Of a DNA stretch of 39,077 nt, positions 1 to 7,204 are shown piece after piece. This DNA comes from Streptomyces griseomycini (GTDB lineage Bacteria; Actinomycetota; Actinomycetes; Streptomycetales; Streptomycetaceae). Every line of letters begins with the position of its first letter. Position 1 is the stretch's first letter. A program made the translations under genes and the position numbers. Location: positions 1 to 39,077 of the forward strand of contig NZ_JACHJI010000028.1 in the NCBI RefSeq assembly GCF_014203535.1, read 5' to 3'. The notes beneath the pieces are model-generated. The model was not told the DNA's origin and made no database searches. It worked only from the letters and a program-made list of their open reading frames with translations.

Positions 1-43
1 TACTGCAGGGGGGACCCTGTGGGAGAGTAGGACGCCGCCGAAC
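1..43 (+). rRNA. rrf: 5S ribosomal RNA, 3' end (partial)
   Basis: The first ~43 bases match the conserved 3' part of Streptomyces 5S rRNA: a GC-rich hairpin (CAGGG / CCCTG), the GAGAGTAGGACGCCGCCGAAC segment, and the terminal GCCGCCGAAC that pairs with the 5' end of the molecule. The 5' two thirds lie outside the window, as would 16S and 23S. The exact mature 3' end is approximate. A strong terminator follows 12 bases later, as expected at the end of an rRNA operon. Confidence 0.9.
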
Positions 44-54
44 AATTCTTGAGG

Positions 55-88
55 GAAGACCCCCGCACCGTACGGTGCGGGGGTCTTC
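55..88 (+). terminator. rRNA operon terminator
   Basis: A perfect 34-base palindrome (GAAGACCCCCGCACCG and its complement) directly follows the 5S rRNA. It can form a stem of about 15 bp with a tiny loop, followed by a short T-containing tail (TCTTCTG). This is the usual intrinsic-type terminator of a Streptomyces rRNA operon. Confidence 0.88.
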
Positions 89-94
89 TGCGTT

Positions 95-100
95 TAGGGT
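95..100 (+). promoter_or_regulatory. Candidate -10 element of a leaderless promoter (HAD gene)
   Basis: TAGGGT fits the actinobacterial -10 pattern TANNNT. It ends six bases before the ATG at 107, so transcription would start at or next to the start codon. The corresponding -35 position falls inside the rRNA terminator and has no good TTGAC match, so only the -10 is supported. Confidence 0.45.
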
Positions 101-106
101 CGGGGC

Positions 107-793
107 ATGCGCTATGACCTCGTCATCTTTGACAACGACGGTGTTCTCGTCGACAGCGAGCCCATTTCCAACCGCCTTCTCGCCGACTACCTCACCGAGC
201 TCGGGCACCCCACGTCGTACGAGGACTCCATCCGCGACTACATGGGTTCCGCCATGCACCGTGTGCACGACCTCGTCGCGGAGCGGACCGGGCAGCGGTT
301 GCCGGCGGACTTCGACGAGGTGTTCCACGCCCGGGTCTTCGCCGCCTTCGAGCGGGAGCTGAAGCCGGTGGTGGGTGCCGTGGACGTACTCGAGAGGCTG
401 GCCGCGGACGCGGTGCCGTACTGCGTGGCCTCGTCCGGGAGCCATGAGCGGATCCGGGTGGGGCACCGGACGACGGGGCTCGACCGGTGGTTCGACGATG
501 AGCGGATCTTCAGTTCGCAGGATGTGGGGCGGGGGAAGCCGGAGCCGGACCTGTTCCTGCACGCGGCCGAGCGGATGGGGGTCGCGCCCGACCGGTGCGT
601 GGTCGTCGAGGACAGTCCGCTGGGCGTCCAGGCGGCGGTCGCGGCCGGGATGGACGTGTACGGGTTCACCGCGATGACGCCTGCGGAGAAGCTCGTCGGG
701 GCCACCCGACTCTTCGGGGACATGCGGGAGTTGGCCGGGCTGCTCGACGGAATCCGGAACGGAGACCGGGACGGAGACCGGGACGGAAACTGA
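107..793 (+). CDS. HAD-superfamily hydrolase (beta-phosphoglucomutase-like)
   Basis: 228-residue cytosolic protein of HAD subfamily IA, a family of phosphatases and phosphomutases acting through an aspartyl-phosphate. Motif I is the N-terminal FDNDGVLVDSE; the two Asp residues are the nucleophile and acid/base. A helical cap domain follows (about 15-80), then motif II around VASSGS, the motif III lysine in GRGKPEPDLF and motif IV in VVVEDSPLGVQAA. All catalytic motifs are present and the length is normal. The substrate cannot be told from sequence; sugar phosphates are typical. The C-terminus ends in a 12-bp tandem repeat (761-784) encoding an RNGDRDGDRDGN tail. There is no Shine-Dalgarno sequence, and the start lies only 18 bases after the rRNA terminator, with a -10-like TAGGGT placed for leaderless expression. 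Family assignment is firm, exact activity unknown. Confidence 0.88.
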   Translation: MRYDLVIFDNDGVLVDSEPISNRLLADYLTELGHPTSYEDSIRDYMGSAMHRVHDLVAERTGQRLPADFDEVFHARVFAAFERELKPVVGAVDVLERLAADAVPYCVASSGSHERIRVGHRTTGLDRWFDDERIFSSQDVGRGKPEPDLFLHAAERMGVAPDRCVVVEDSPLGVQAAVAAGMDVYGFTAMTPAEKLVGATRLFGDMRELAGLLDGIRNGDRDGDRDGN

Positions 794-840
794 GCATGAT
801 TCATCTTTGACCGGATCTACCCACGAGTACGACGGAGCCC

Positions 841-846
841 TACGCT
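841..846 (+). promoter_or_regulatory. Candidate -10 element of a leaderless promoter (MFS gene)
   Basis: TACGCT lies seven bases before the ATG at 854 and no ribosome binding site is visible, the layout of a leaderless mRNA. A TTGACC at 807-812 is too far upstream to be its -35 partner. Confidence 0.4.
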
Positions 847-853
847 CGCCGCC

Positions 854-2083
854 ATGACTGATGTGCTGCGGCACGGCAGGGTCTCGCTGGCGTTCAGCTT
901 CCTCGTCCAGGGCGTCGCCTTCGCTCTGCTCGTGACGCGGATTCCGGCCGTCCAGGACCGGTACGGGGTCTCCGACGCGCTGCTGCCCGTCTTCCTCGCC
1001 GCCGTTCCGATCCTGGCCGGCGTCGGGAGCGTCGCGACGGAGCGGCTGGTGAAGCGGGTGCCGCCGAGCCGGGTGCTGCGGTGGTCGCAGCCGGTGGTGC
1101 TGCTGGCGCTGCTCGGGGTCGGGACGGGGGACCACCTGGCCGGGCTGGGGATGGCGCTGGCCGCCTTCGGACTGGCGGTGGGGGCGCTGGACGCCTCGAT
1201 GAACATGCTCGGGGTGAGCCTGCAGCGGGTGTACGGGCGCAGCATCATGCTCGGGTTCCACGCCGCGTACAGCCTGGGCGGGATCGTCGGGGCGTCGCTC
1301 GCCTGGGTGGGGGCGCACGGGGAGCTGGCGCTGTGGGTGTCGTATCTGCCGGTGGTACTGGTGCTGTTGCCGGCCGCGCTGGTCGGGAGCCGGTGGTACG
1401 TCGACGGGGGCGGCGAGCCGGAGCCGGCGGGCACGACCCCGGAGGGCGGGGCCGTCGGGCTTCGGTGGCTGGTGCCGTTCTGCCTGGTGATGACGGTGGC
1501 GTACATCGGGGACTCGACGGTGTCCAACTGGAGTGCGAAGTACCTCCAGGACGTGCTGGGGAGTTCGGAGCAGTCGGCGACCGTTCCGTACAACGTCTAC
1601 ATGGTCACCACGCTGCTGGGGCGGACGATCGGGGACGCCGGGGTGCGGCGGTTCGGGGCCGTCGCGGTCGTGCGGGCCGGTGCGCTGGTGGCGGCGGTGG
1701 GGTTCGCCGTGGTGGCCGGGGCGCCCGGGGCGTGGGTGGGGATGCTGGGGTTCACGCTGCTGGGGCTGGGGCTCTGCGTGCTGGTGCCGCAGACGTTCGC
1801 GGCGGCGGGGCGACACGCCTTCGAGCGGCACGGGCCGGGGGCCTCGGACGTGGCCGTGGCGCGTCTCAACGTCTTCAACTACGTGGGCTTCCTGATCGGT
1901 TCGCCGCTGGTCGGTGCGCTCGGCGACGCCTGGAGCTACCGCGGGGCGATGCTCGTGCCGATGGTGTTGGTCCTGGTGACGCTCGGGTACGCCAGGTCGT
2001 TCGCGCCTCAACCGGACCGATACGGTGGCGGGCATGAGCGGCCGCGCACAGCTGATGTGGGACGAGGCAGTAACGGGCTATGA
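854..2083 (+). CDS. MFS transporter
   Basis: 409-residue integral membrane protein of the major facilitator superfamily with about 12 hydrophobic segments. The first is LAFSFLVQGVAFALLVTRIPAVQ; a polar loop around residues 180-200 (GGGEPEPAGTTPEGG) separates the two halves of six helices. Loops contain RYGVSD- and RRFG-type motifs seen in putative fucose- and drug-type bacterial MFS members. The substrate is not identifiable. The start at 854 has no Shine-Dalgarno but a -10-like TACGCT seven bases upstream. The 3' end overlaps the deacetylase gene by 50 bases, and that gene appears to carry its own promoter inside this coding sequence. A drug-efflux role is one possibility, without direct support. 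Confidence 0.88.
   Translation: MTDVLRHGRVSLAFSFLVQGVAFALLVTRIPAVQDRYGVSDALLPVFLAAVPILAGVGSVATERLVKRVPPSRVLRWSQPVVLLALLGVGTGDHLAGLGMALAAFGLAVGALDASMNMLGVSLQRVYGRSIMLGFHAAYSLGGIVGASLAWVGAHGELALWVSYLPVVLVLLPAALVGSRWYVDGGGEPEPAGTTPEGGAVGLRWLVPFCLVMTVAYIGDSTVSNWSAKYLQDVLGSSEQSATVPYNVYMVTTLLGRTIGDAGVRRFGAVAVVRAGALVAAVGFAVVAGAPGAWVGMLGFTLLGLGLCVLVPQTFAAAGRHAFERHGPGASDVAVARLNVFNYVGFLIGSPLVGALGDAWSYRGAMLVPMVLVLVTLGYARSFAPQPDRYGGGHERPRTADVGRGSNGL
2021..2026 (+). promoter_or_regulatory. Candidate -10 element of a leaderless promoter (acuC-like gene)
   Basis: TACGGT sits inside the 3' end of the MFS gene, seven bases before the ATG at 2034. The spacing suggests a leaderless transcript independent of the upstream gene. 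No convincing -35 is visible. Confidence 0.4.
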
Positions 2084-3206
2084 CTTCGGCCGGGACCATC
2101 CGATGGACCCGGTCCGGCTCGCGCTGACCCGGAGTCTGGTCCGGGCCCTCGGGCTCGACCGCGAGGTGGAGGTGGTCGCGGCGAAGGCGGCCGGGGAGTC
2201 GACGCTGCGGCTCGTCCACCGGGAGGACTACATCGACGCGGTGAAGGCCGCGTCGGCGGACCCGGGGTCGGCGGACCCGGCGTACGGGCTGGGGACGATG
2301 GACGATCCCGCGTTCGCCGGGATGCACGAGGTGTCGGCGCTGATCGCGGGGCAGTCGGTGGGGGCGGCGGAGGCGGTGTGGCGGGGGGAGGCGCTGCACG
2401 CGGTGAACTTCGCGGGCGGGCTGCACCACGCGATGCCGGGAGCCGCCTCCGGCTTCTGCGTGTACAACGACGCCTCGCTGGCCATCGCCCGGCTGCTGGA
2501 GCTGGGGGCCGAGCGGGTCGCGTACGTCGACGTCGACGTGCACCACGGGGACGGGGTGCAGGCGGCGTTCTGGGAGGACCCGCGGGTGCTGACGATCTCG
2601 CTGCACGAGCATCCGCGGACGCTGTTCCCGCAGACCGGCTGGCCGGAGGAGACGGGGGCGGAGGTCGCGGAGGGCGGTGCGGTCAACGTGGCCCTGCCGG
2701 CCGGGACCGGGGACGCCGGGTGGCTGCGGGCGTTCCACTCCGTCGTGCCGGAACTGATCGCCGACTTCCGGCCGCAGGTGCTGGTGACGCAGCACGGGGC
2801 CGACACCCACTTCGAGGATCCGCTGGCACACCTGGCGGTGTCGCTGGACGCGCAGCGCGCGGTGCAGACGGCCTGCCACGAACTGGCGCACACGTACGCC
2901 GACGGACGGTGGGTGGCGCTGGGGGGCGGTGGATACGCGGTGGTGGAGGTCGTTCCGCGGTCCTGGGCCCATCTGGTGGGGATCGCGGCCGGGCGGCCCG
3001 TGGACCCCGCGACGGTGATCCCCGAGGGCTGGCGGCAGGAGGTCTACGCCCGGACCCGGCAGCCGGCGCCGCGGCGGATGACCGACGGGCGGTGGCCGGT
3101 CTCCTGGGCCGCGTGGGAGGAGGGGTACGACCCGGCGGACCGTCTGGACCAGGCGATCCTGGCGACGCGACGCGCGGCGTTCCCGTTGCGGGGGCTGCTG
3201 GCGTAG
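2034..3206 (+). CDS. Acetoin utilization protein AcuC / class I histone deacetylase-like
   Basis: 390-residue zinc-dependent deacetylase of the arginase/HDAC fold. It probably removes acetyl groups from protein lysines (in Bacillus AcuC acts on acetyl-CoA synthetase) or from acetylated small molecules. The active site is complete: the double-His motif GGLHHA (His131-132), the YVDVDVHHGDGVQ metal/charge-relay motif (Asp166, Asp168, His170), the second metal Asp in GADTHFEDPL, and the catalytic Tyr in GGGGY (about 301). Length is typical. The ATG at 2034 is preferred because a -10-like TACGGT precedes it by seven bases; an in-frame GTG at 2025 would add three residues. The gene overlaps the MFS gene end by 50 bases. 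Confidence 0.88.
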   Translation: MSGRAQLMWDEAVTGYDFGRDHPMDPVRLALTRSLVRALGLDREVEVVAAKAAGESTLRLVHREDYIDAVKAASADPGSADPAYGLGTMDDPAFAGMHEVSALIAGQSVGAAEAVWRGEALHAVNFAGGLHHAMPGAASGFCVYNDASLAIARLLELGAERVAYVDVDVHHGDGVQAAFWEDPRVLTISLHEHPRTLFPQTGWPEETGAEVAEGGAVNVALPAGTGDAGWLRAFHSVVPELIADFRPQVLVTQHGADTHFEDPLAHLAVSLDAQRAVQTACHELAHTYADGRWVALGGGGYAVVEVVPRSWAHLVGIAAGRPVDPATVIPEGWRQEVYARTRQPAPRRMTDGRWPVSWAAWEEGYDPADRLDQAILATRRAAFPLRGLLA

Positions 3207-3366
3207 GCCCGGGATCCGCGCGTGGGCGGGAGTCCGGGCGCGGGTGGGAGCCCAGGTGCGGGCGGGTCCGTTGCGTCGGCTCCGGTGGGTGCCGTGGGGA
3301 GTGGGGCCGGCGGGGGCCTTACGCCGACTGTGCGGTGTTCGGCGGTTCCGGGCGCGTCCGGCTCCC

Positions 3367-4209
3367 GTGTCCCGCACCATCGTGTTCGTGCCCGTGCCGA
3401 CCACCGCCGACCTCCGTGCCCACCTCCTGACCGCCCGGCTCGCCGGGGTGGTGGGCACCACGCGGGAGGAGAGTCTGCGGAGCTACCGGCTGTTCGCCGC
3501 CCGGGATCCGCGGGTGCTGATCGGGTTGGACCCGGCAGGAGCATGGGGAGAACGGGAACTGCTCGCGCTGATGGCGGAGAGGTGCGGGGTCTCGGCCGAC
3601 CCGGGGCACACCTCCGGCCACGATGTGATCGACCCCGAGCTGACCCTGACCGCCCTGGACGCCTGCGCGGGGCGGCTGGCGGCCGTCGCCCGGCGTGGTG
3701 CGCCCGTGCTCCTCGGCACCGGTCACCCGCACCGGCTGCTCGGTTTCTACGCCGCCCTCGCAGACGCCTTGTCGGCGGCGGGATGTGCCGTCCTCACCCC
3801 GGCGCAGGGTCGCTGTGTCGACATAACGACCCGGTTCGGTCTACGTACGTACAACCTCGACTACGTACGAGGAGTCGGACTCGTCCGCGGGGCCGCCCCG
3901 GAACGCCCCGGTTGTGAGCCCGGCGCACACACGCACTCCCCTCTCCCGGTTCGGGCCGCGCTCGACGCGGCCGCGGCGGCCGGCGGGCCGCTTCCGGAGT
4001 TGGTGATCGGGGACCACGGCTGGGCCTGCGGGGCAGGTCAGCTGGGGTTCGAGGCCGTCGCGCTGGCCGACGTGAACGACCCGGCCCCGTTCGTCGGGGA
4101 GGCCGAGGGCGCGGTGTCCGTCGTCGTTCCACTTGATGACGGCGTGCGGTCCGGTTACTACCTGCCGCTGACCCGCTACGTACTCAAACGAGCGTGTCTG
4201 TCACAGTAG
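3367..4209 (+). CDS. Conserved actinobacterial protein, putative phosphatase
   Basis: About 280 residues starting from the GTG at 3367 (Val-Ser-Arg-Thr-Ile). Upstream in-frame codons are Arg/Pro-rich and look non-coding, so a longer start (3244) was not used. No signal peptide or membrane segment. Motif-like stretches are LLGTGHPHRLLGFY (about 117-130), the centre LRTYNLDYVRGVGL, and GDHGWACGAGQLGFEAVALADVNDP (about 216-240) near the C-terminus. I recall similar Streptomyces proteins being labelled phosphatase, but no classic HAD, PPM or PTP motif is visible, so that label is weak. The GDHGWACG motif with its Cys and His could be an active or metal site (inference). It may be co-transcribed with the upstream deacetylase gene, 160 bases away. 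No clear Shine-Dalgarno precedes the chosen start. Confidence 0.62.
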   Translation: MSRTIVFVPVPTTADLRAHLLTARLAGVVGTTREESLRSYRLFAARDPRVLIGLDPAGAWGERELLALMAERCGVSADPGHTSGHDVIDPELTLTALDACAGRLAAVARRGAPVLLGTGHPHRLLGFYAALADALSAAGCAVLTPAQGRCVDITTRFGLRTYNLDYVRGVGLVRGAAPERPGCEPGAHTHSPLPVRAALDAAAAAGGPLPELVIGDHGWACGAGQLGFEAVALADVNDPAPFVGEAEGAVSVVVPLDDGVRSGYYLPLTRYVLKRACLSQ

Positions 4210-4338
4210 GCCGCCGATGGGTGCACCTCTTCCCCACTCGCATCACCCGCCCCTACATTGGGGAGTGAGCACGCAGCGACGAAGAGTCACCGGAAGGGGA
4301 AGCCGGTGGCCGTCGAGTGCGGAAGGTTCAGGTGTGTC

Positions 4339-4551
4339 ATGGCTGCAGCTGGCGAAAGGCCTCTGAACGAGGTTCAGTTCCTTACCGTGGCGGAAGTCGC
4401 CTCGGTGATGCGAGTGTCGAAGATGACCGTGTACCGGTTGGTGCACAGCGGTCATCTGCCCGCGATCCGGGTGGGGCGGTCCTTCCGCGTCCCGGAGCAA
4501 GCGGTTCACGAGTACCTCCGCGAGAGCTACGTGGGGGTGGAAACCGCCTGA
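4339..4551 (+). CDS. BldC-like helix-turn-helix DNA-binding protein (MerR/excisionase fold)
   Basis: 70-residue protein almost wholly made of a MerR-type winged helix-turn-helix as in BldC and excisionases: FLTVAEVASVMRVSKMTVYRLVHSG (helix-turn-helix, about 15-40), then HLPAIRVGRSFRVPEQAVHEYL (wing and last helix). There is no effector domain, so it probably binds DNA cooperatively, as BldC does, or acts as an architectural regulator. Start ATG 4339 is chosen for the AGGTG about five bases upstream; a longer in-frame start at 4258 would add an unconserved-looking tail. It stands alone: a hairpin terminator follows 9 bases after the stop. Close orthologues are conserved in Streptomyces near bldN to my recollection; the regulated genes are unknown. 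Confidence 0.85.
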   Translation: MAAAGERPLNEVQFLTVAEVASVMRVSKMTVYRLVHSGHLPAIRVGRSFRVPEQAVHEYLRESYVGVETA

Positions 4552-4560
4552 CGGCGTGTC

Positions 4561-4595
4561 GGGGAGCCCCGTTCAGGGCACTCGTGGGGCTCTCC
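4561..4595 (+). terminator. Hairpin terminator after the BldC-like gene
   Basis: GGGGAGCCCC (4561-4570) pairs with GGGGCTCTCC (4586-4595) in a 10-bp stem with one G-U pair and a 15-base loop. It begins 9 bases after the stop codon. No T-run follows, as is usual in Streptomyces. Confidence 0.6.
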
Positions 4596-4606
4596 GGTCA
4601 CCTCGA

Positions 4607-4636
4607 TTACGACCTCAGCGCTCGGGCGGGTAGGCT
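4607..4636 (+). promoter_or_regulatory. Candidate housekeeping promoter for bS22
   Basis: TTACGA (4607-4612) and TAGGCT (4631-4636) are spaced by 18 bases. They match a vegetative (HrdB-type) promoter at four of six positions in the -35 and at TANNNT in the -10. Start would be near 4643, giving a leader of about 63 bases before the GTG at 4706. Confidence 0.5.
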
Positions 4637-4705
4637 AGCCCCTCGTAGGTCGTGTGGGCCCATGGCGCCCAAACACCGAGTGATGAGAAGTGAGCGAGGG
4701 TAGTC

Positions 4706-4804
4706 GTGGGCTCTGTTATCAAGAAGCGGCGCAAGCGGATGGCCAAGAAGAAGCACCGCAAGCTGCTCAAGCGCACGCGCGTTCAGCGTCGCAACAAGAA
4801 GTAA
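4706..4804 (+). CDS. Small ribosomal subunit protein bS22 (AURKAIP1/COX24 domain)
   Basis: A 32-residue extremely basic protein, starting MGSVIKKRRKRMAKKKHRKL and ending QRRNKK. It matches the tiny actinobacterial ribosomal protein bS22, first seen in mycobacterial 70S structures and annotated in Streptomyces as an AURKAIP1/COX24-domain protein; it binds rRNA in the 30S subunit near the inter-subunit bridge region. The GTG start at 4706 is set by GAGGG five bases upstream. A perfect 16-bp terminator follows, and a vegetative promoter candidate precedes it, so the gene is monocistronic. The short length is normal for the family. Confidence 0.92.
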   Translation: MGSVIKKRRKRMAKKKHRKLLKRTRVQRRNKK

Positions 4805-4825
4805 GCGACAGCGCGGAAGCGTGTC

Positions 4826-4862
4826 CAGTGGCCCCCCACCGCACCTCGGTGGGGGGCCACTG
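4826..4862 (+). terminator. Strong hairpin terminator after bS22
   Basis: A perfect 16-bp stem (CAGTGGCCCCCCACCG and complement) with loop CACCT begins 21 bases after the bS22 stop codon. Confidence 0.85.
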
Positions 4863-4972
4863 CCGTTCGTACGTCCGGGGCCGTCGTCACTTCGCGCATC
4901 CGTCGGCCACCACAGAGCGACGGCGACCCGCTAGGTTGGCCGTCGGGAGCAGGTGAGAGGAAGGCGCTGGTC

Positions 4973-6034
4973 TTGGGAAGAGTCGTGCTCGTGACCGGAG
5001 TGGCCCGTCAGCTGGGAGGCCGCTTCGTCCGACGGATCCAGCGTGACCCCGAGGTGGACCGGGTCGTCGCGGTGGACGCCGTCCCGCCCGAGCACCACCT
5101 GGGCGGCGCAGACTTCGTCCAGGCCGACATCCGCCAGCCGACCATCGCGCGGGTGCTCGCCGAGTCGGGCGCCGACACGGTCGTCCACCTCGACGTCACG
5201 GGCACGCCGCTCGGCAGCGGCGGCCGGGCCACGCTCAAGGAGACCAACGTCATCGGCACCATGCAACTGCTCGGTGCCTGCCAGAAGTCCCCGAACGTCA
5301 AGCGCCTGGTCGTGAAGTCCAGCACGAACGTCTACGGCTCCGCGCCCCGCGACCCGGCGGTCTTCACCGAGACGACCCCGCCCAAGTCCCTGCCCAGCGG
5401 TGGCTTCGCGAAGGACACGGTCGAGGTCGAGGGGTACGTGCGCGGCTTCGCGCGGCGCCGCCCGGACGTCGCGGTGTGCGTGCTGAGGTTCGCCAACATC
5501 CTGGGCCCCGCCGCGGACAGCCCGCTCGCCGCGTACTTCTCGCTGCCGGTCCTGCCGACCGTGTTCGGCTACGACCCGCGGCTGCAGTTCGTGCACGAGG
5601 ACGACGTGATCGAGGTGCTGCGGATCGGCTCGCACGAACCGAGGCGCGGCACGCTCAACAGCGGCACGTTCAACATCGCCGGTGACGGCGTCCTGCTGCT
5701 CTCCCAGTGCTCCCGGCGGCTCGGCCGGCCCACCGTGCCGCTGCTGCTCCCGGCGGTCACCTGGGCGGGTTCGCTGGTGCGTACGCTGGGGATGACGGAT
5801 TTCTCGCCCGAGCAGATCCGGCTGCTCACGCACGGGCGGGTGGTGGCGACGGACCAGATGCGCGAGACGCTGGGCTTCACGCCGAGATACACGACTGCGG
5901 AAACGTTTGGGGACTTCGTGCGCAGCCGTGGTCCCGGGCTGCTTCCGCCCGAGGCCCTCGCCAGGGCCGTCGACCGGATCGCCGCGCTGCCCCTGCCGGG
6001 CAGCGGTCACCCCCCGGCGCAGAGCGCCGACTGA
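4973..6034 (+). CDS. Atypical extended SDR (NAD-dependent epimerase/dehydratase family)
   Basis: 353-residue cytosolic Rossmann protein of the extended short-chain dehydrogenase/reductase family (sugar-nucleotide epimerase-like). The N-terminal nucleotide motif is VTGVARQLGG, where the central Gly of TGxxGxxG is replaced by Arg. SSTNVYGS supplies the Ser/Thr of the active site. The usual YxxxK is broken: the Lys in GGFAKDTVE is present but the residue four positions earlier is Gly, not Tyr. RFANILGP, typical of epimerases, follows. It may therefore bind a nucleotide without normal redox catalysis (inference). The TTG start at 4973 is set by GAGGAAGG eight bases upstream. It is co-transcribed with the acyltransferase (14-base gap, Shine-Dalgarno overlapping the stop). 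Lipid- or envelope-linked work with that enzyme is plausible. Confidence 0.82.
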   Translation: MGRVVLVTGVARQLGGRFVRRIQRDPEVDRVVAVDAVPPEHHLGGADFVQADIRQPTIARVLAESGADTVVHLDVTGTPLGSGGRATLKETNVIGTMQLLGACQKSPNVKRLVVKSSTNVYGSAPRDPAVFTETTPPKSLPSGGFAKDTVEVEGYVRGFARRRPDVAVCVLRFANILGPAADSPLAAYFSLPVLPTVFGYDPRLQFVHEDDVIEVLRIGSHEPRRGTLNSGTFNIAGDGVLLLSQCSRRLGRPTVPLLLPAVTWAGSLVRTLGMTDFSPEQIRLLTHGRVVATDQMRETLGFTPRYTTAETFGDFVRSRGPGLLPPEALARAVDRIAALPLPGSGHPPAQSAD

Positions 6035-6048
6035 GGAGCGCAGCAACG

Positions 6049-7134
6049 ATGGCGGACGCCAAGGTCATTCCGTTCGACGACGACCGCTCCCGCGGGGGCG
6101 CCGCGCAGCGCCCGCCGCGCCGCCGGGGCGGCGCGGGGAGCCGGCCCCCGGGCGTGCAGCCCGCGGCGGTGGGGGAGGTGCAGCCCCTGCCGGGCGTGGC
6201 GCCCGCGCGGGAGGGCACTCCCGGTACCCGTGGGGAAGAGCCGCCCCGGCAGCCGCCCCAGGGGCCGCCCCCGCGGCCGGCCGACGACGGCACCGGCGGA
6301 CTGGAACGGCGTGTGGCGAGCGGCCTGGCCTTCCTGCGCCGCCGCCTCACCGGGGACTACGAGGTCGACGACTTCGGCTACGACGAGGAGCTCACCGACC
6401 AGGTCCTGATGTCCCTGCTGCGTCCGGTGTACGAGAAGTACTTCCGGGTGGAGGTGAAGGGCGTCGAGAACATCCCGGCGGAGGGCGGTGCCCTGATCGT
6501 CGCCAACCACTCCGGGACGTTGCCGTTGGACGGTCTGATGATGCAGGTCGCCGTGCACGACCACCACCCGGCCGGGCGCCACCTGCGGCTGCTCGCCGCC
6601 GACCTGGTGTTCGTGCTGCCGGTGGTGAACGAGCTCGCCCGGAAGCTCGGTCACACCCTGGCCTGTGCGGAGGACGCCGAACGCCTCCTCGGCCAGGGCG
6701 AGCTGGTGGGGGTGATGCCGGAGGGCTTCAAGGGCATCGGCAAGCCCTTCAGCGAGCGGTACAAGCTGCAGCGGTTCGGACGGGGCGGATTCGTGTCCAC
6801 CGCGCTGCGCCGGGGCGTCCCGATCGTCCCGTGCTCGATCGTCGGGGCGGAGGAGATCTACCCGATGATCGGCAACGCGAAGACGCTGGCGCGGCTGCTG
6901 GGCTTCCCGTACTTCCCGCTGACGCCGACCTTCCCGTGGCTGGGGCCGCTCGGCGCGGTTCCGCTGCCCACGAAGTGGACCATCCAGTTCGGGGAGGCGA
7001 TCCCGACGGACGGGTACCCGCCGGAGGCGGCGGAGGATCCGATGCTGATGTTCAACCTGACCGACCAGGTGCGGGAGCAGATCCAGCACACGCTGTACAA
7101 GCTCTTGGTACAGCGGCGGTCGGTGTTCTTCTAG
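6049..7134 (+). CDS. PlsC-family lysophospholipid/glycerolipid acyltransferase
   Basis: 361 residues. The first ~85 are Arg/Pro/Gly-rich and disordered (RGGAQRPPRRRGG onward); the rest is a PlsC-type acyltransferase that moves acyl chains from acyl-CoA or acyl-ACP to a glycerol- or glycolipid acceptor at the membrane. Motif I is ANHSGTLPLDG (His154, Asp161; spacing H-x6-D rather than the classic H-x4-D). Motif III is VMPEGFKGIGKPFSERYKLQRFGRGGF. VPCSIVGAEEIYP and the WTIQFGEAI strand are typical of the phosphate/glycerol acyltransferase domain. Start ATG 6049 has GAGGAG about ten bases upstream, overlapping the stop of the SDR gene, so the two form an operon closed by the hairpin at 7171. The acceptor lipid is unknown. 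Confidence 0.85.
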   Translation: MADAKVIPFDDDRSRGGAAQRPPRRRGGAGSRPPGVQPAAVGEVQPLPGVAPAREGTPGTRGEEPPRQPPQGPPPRPADDGTGGLERRVASGLAFLRRRLTGDYEVDDFGYDEELTDQVLMSLLRPVYEKYFRVEVKGVENIPAEGGALIVANHSGTLPLDGLMMQVAVHDHHPAGRHLRLLAADLVFVLPVVNELARKLGHTLACAEDAERLLGQGELVGVMPEGFKGIGKPFSERYKLQRFGRGGFVSTALRRGVPIVPCSIVGAEEIYPMIGNAKTLARLLGFPYFPLTPTFPWLGPLGAVPLPTKWTIQFGEAIPTDGYPPEAAEDPMLMFNLTDQVREQIQHTLYKLLVQRRSVFF

Positions 7135-7170
7135 GACTTCGGCGCTCTTCCGGGGGCCTCGGCACGACGT

Positions 7171-7200
7171 CGGGGGCGCCCCTCGGAAGGGGCGCCCCCG
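7171..7200. terminator. Bidirectional terminator between acyltransferase gene and rsbN
   Basis: A perfect 12-bp stem (CGGGGGCGCCCC and complement) with loop TCGGAA lies between two convergent genes, 36 bases after the acyltransferase stop and 4 bases beyond the rsbN stop. Confidence 0.82.
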
Positions 7201-7204
7201 GGTG

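Noticed and set aside
807..812. TTGACC as a -35 box for the MFS gene
   Set aside because: It is 28 bases from the -10 candidate TACGCT, outside the functional spacer range.
5707..6048. A longer frame running into the acyltransferase from inside the SDR gene
   Set aside because: It overlaps the SDR gene; the ATG at 6049 with a ribosome site at the SDR stop is the better start.
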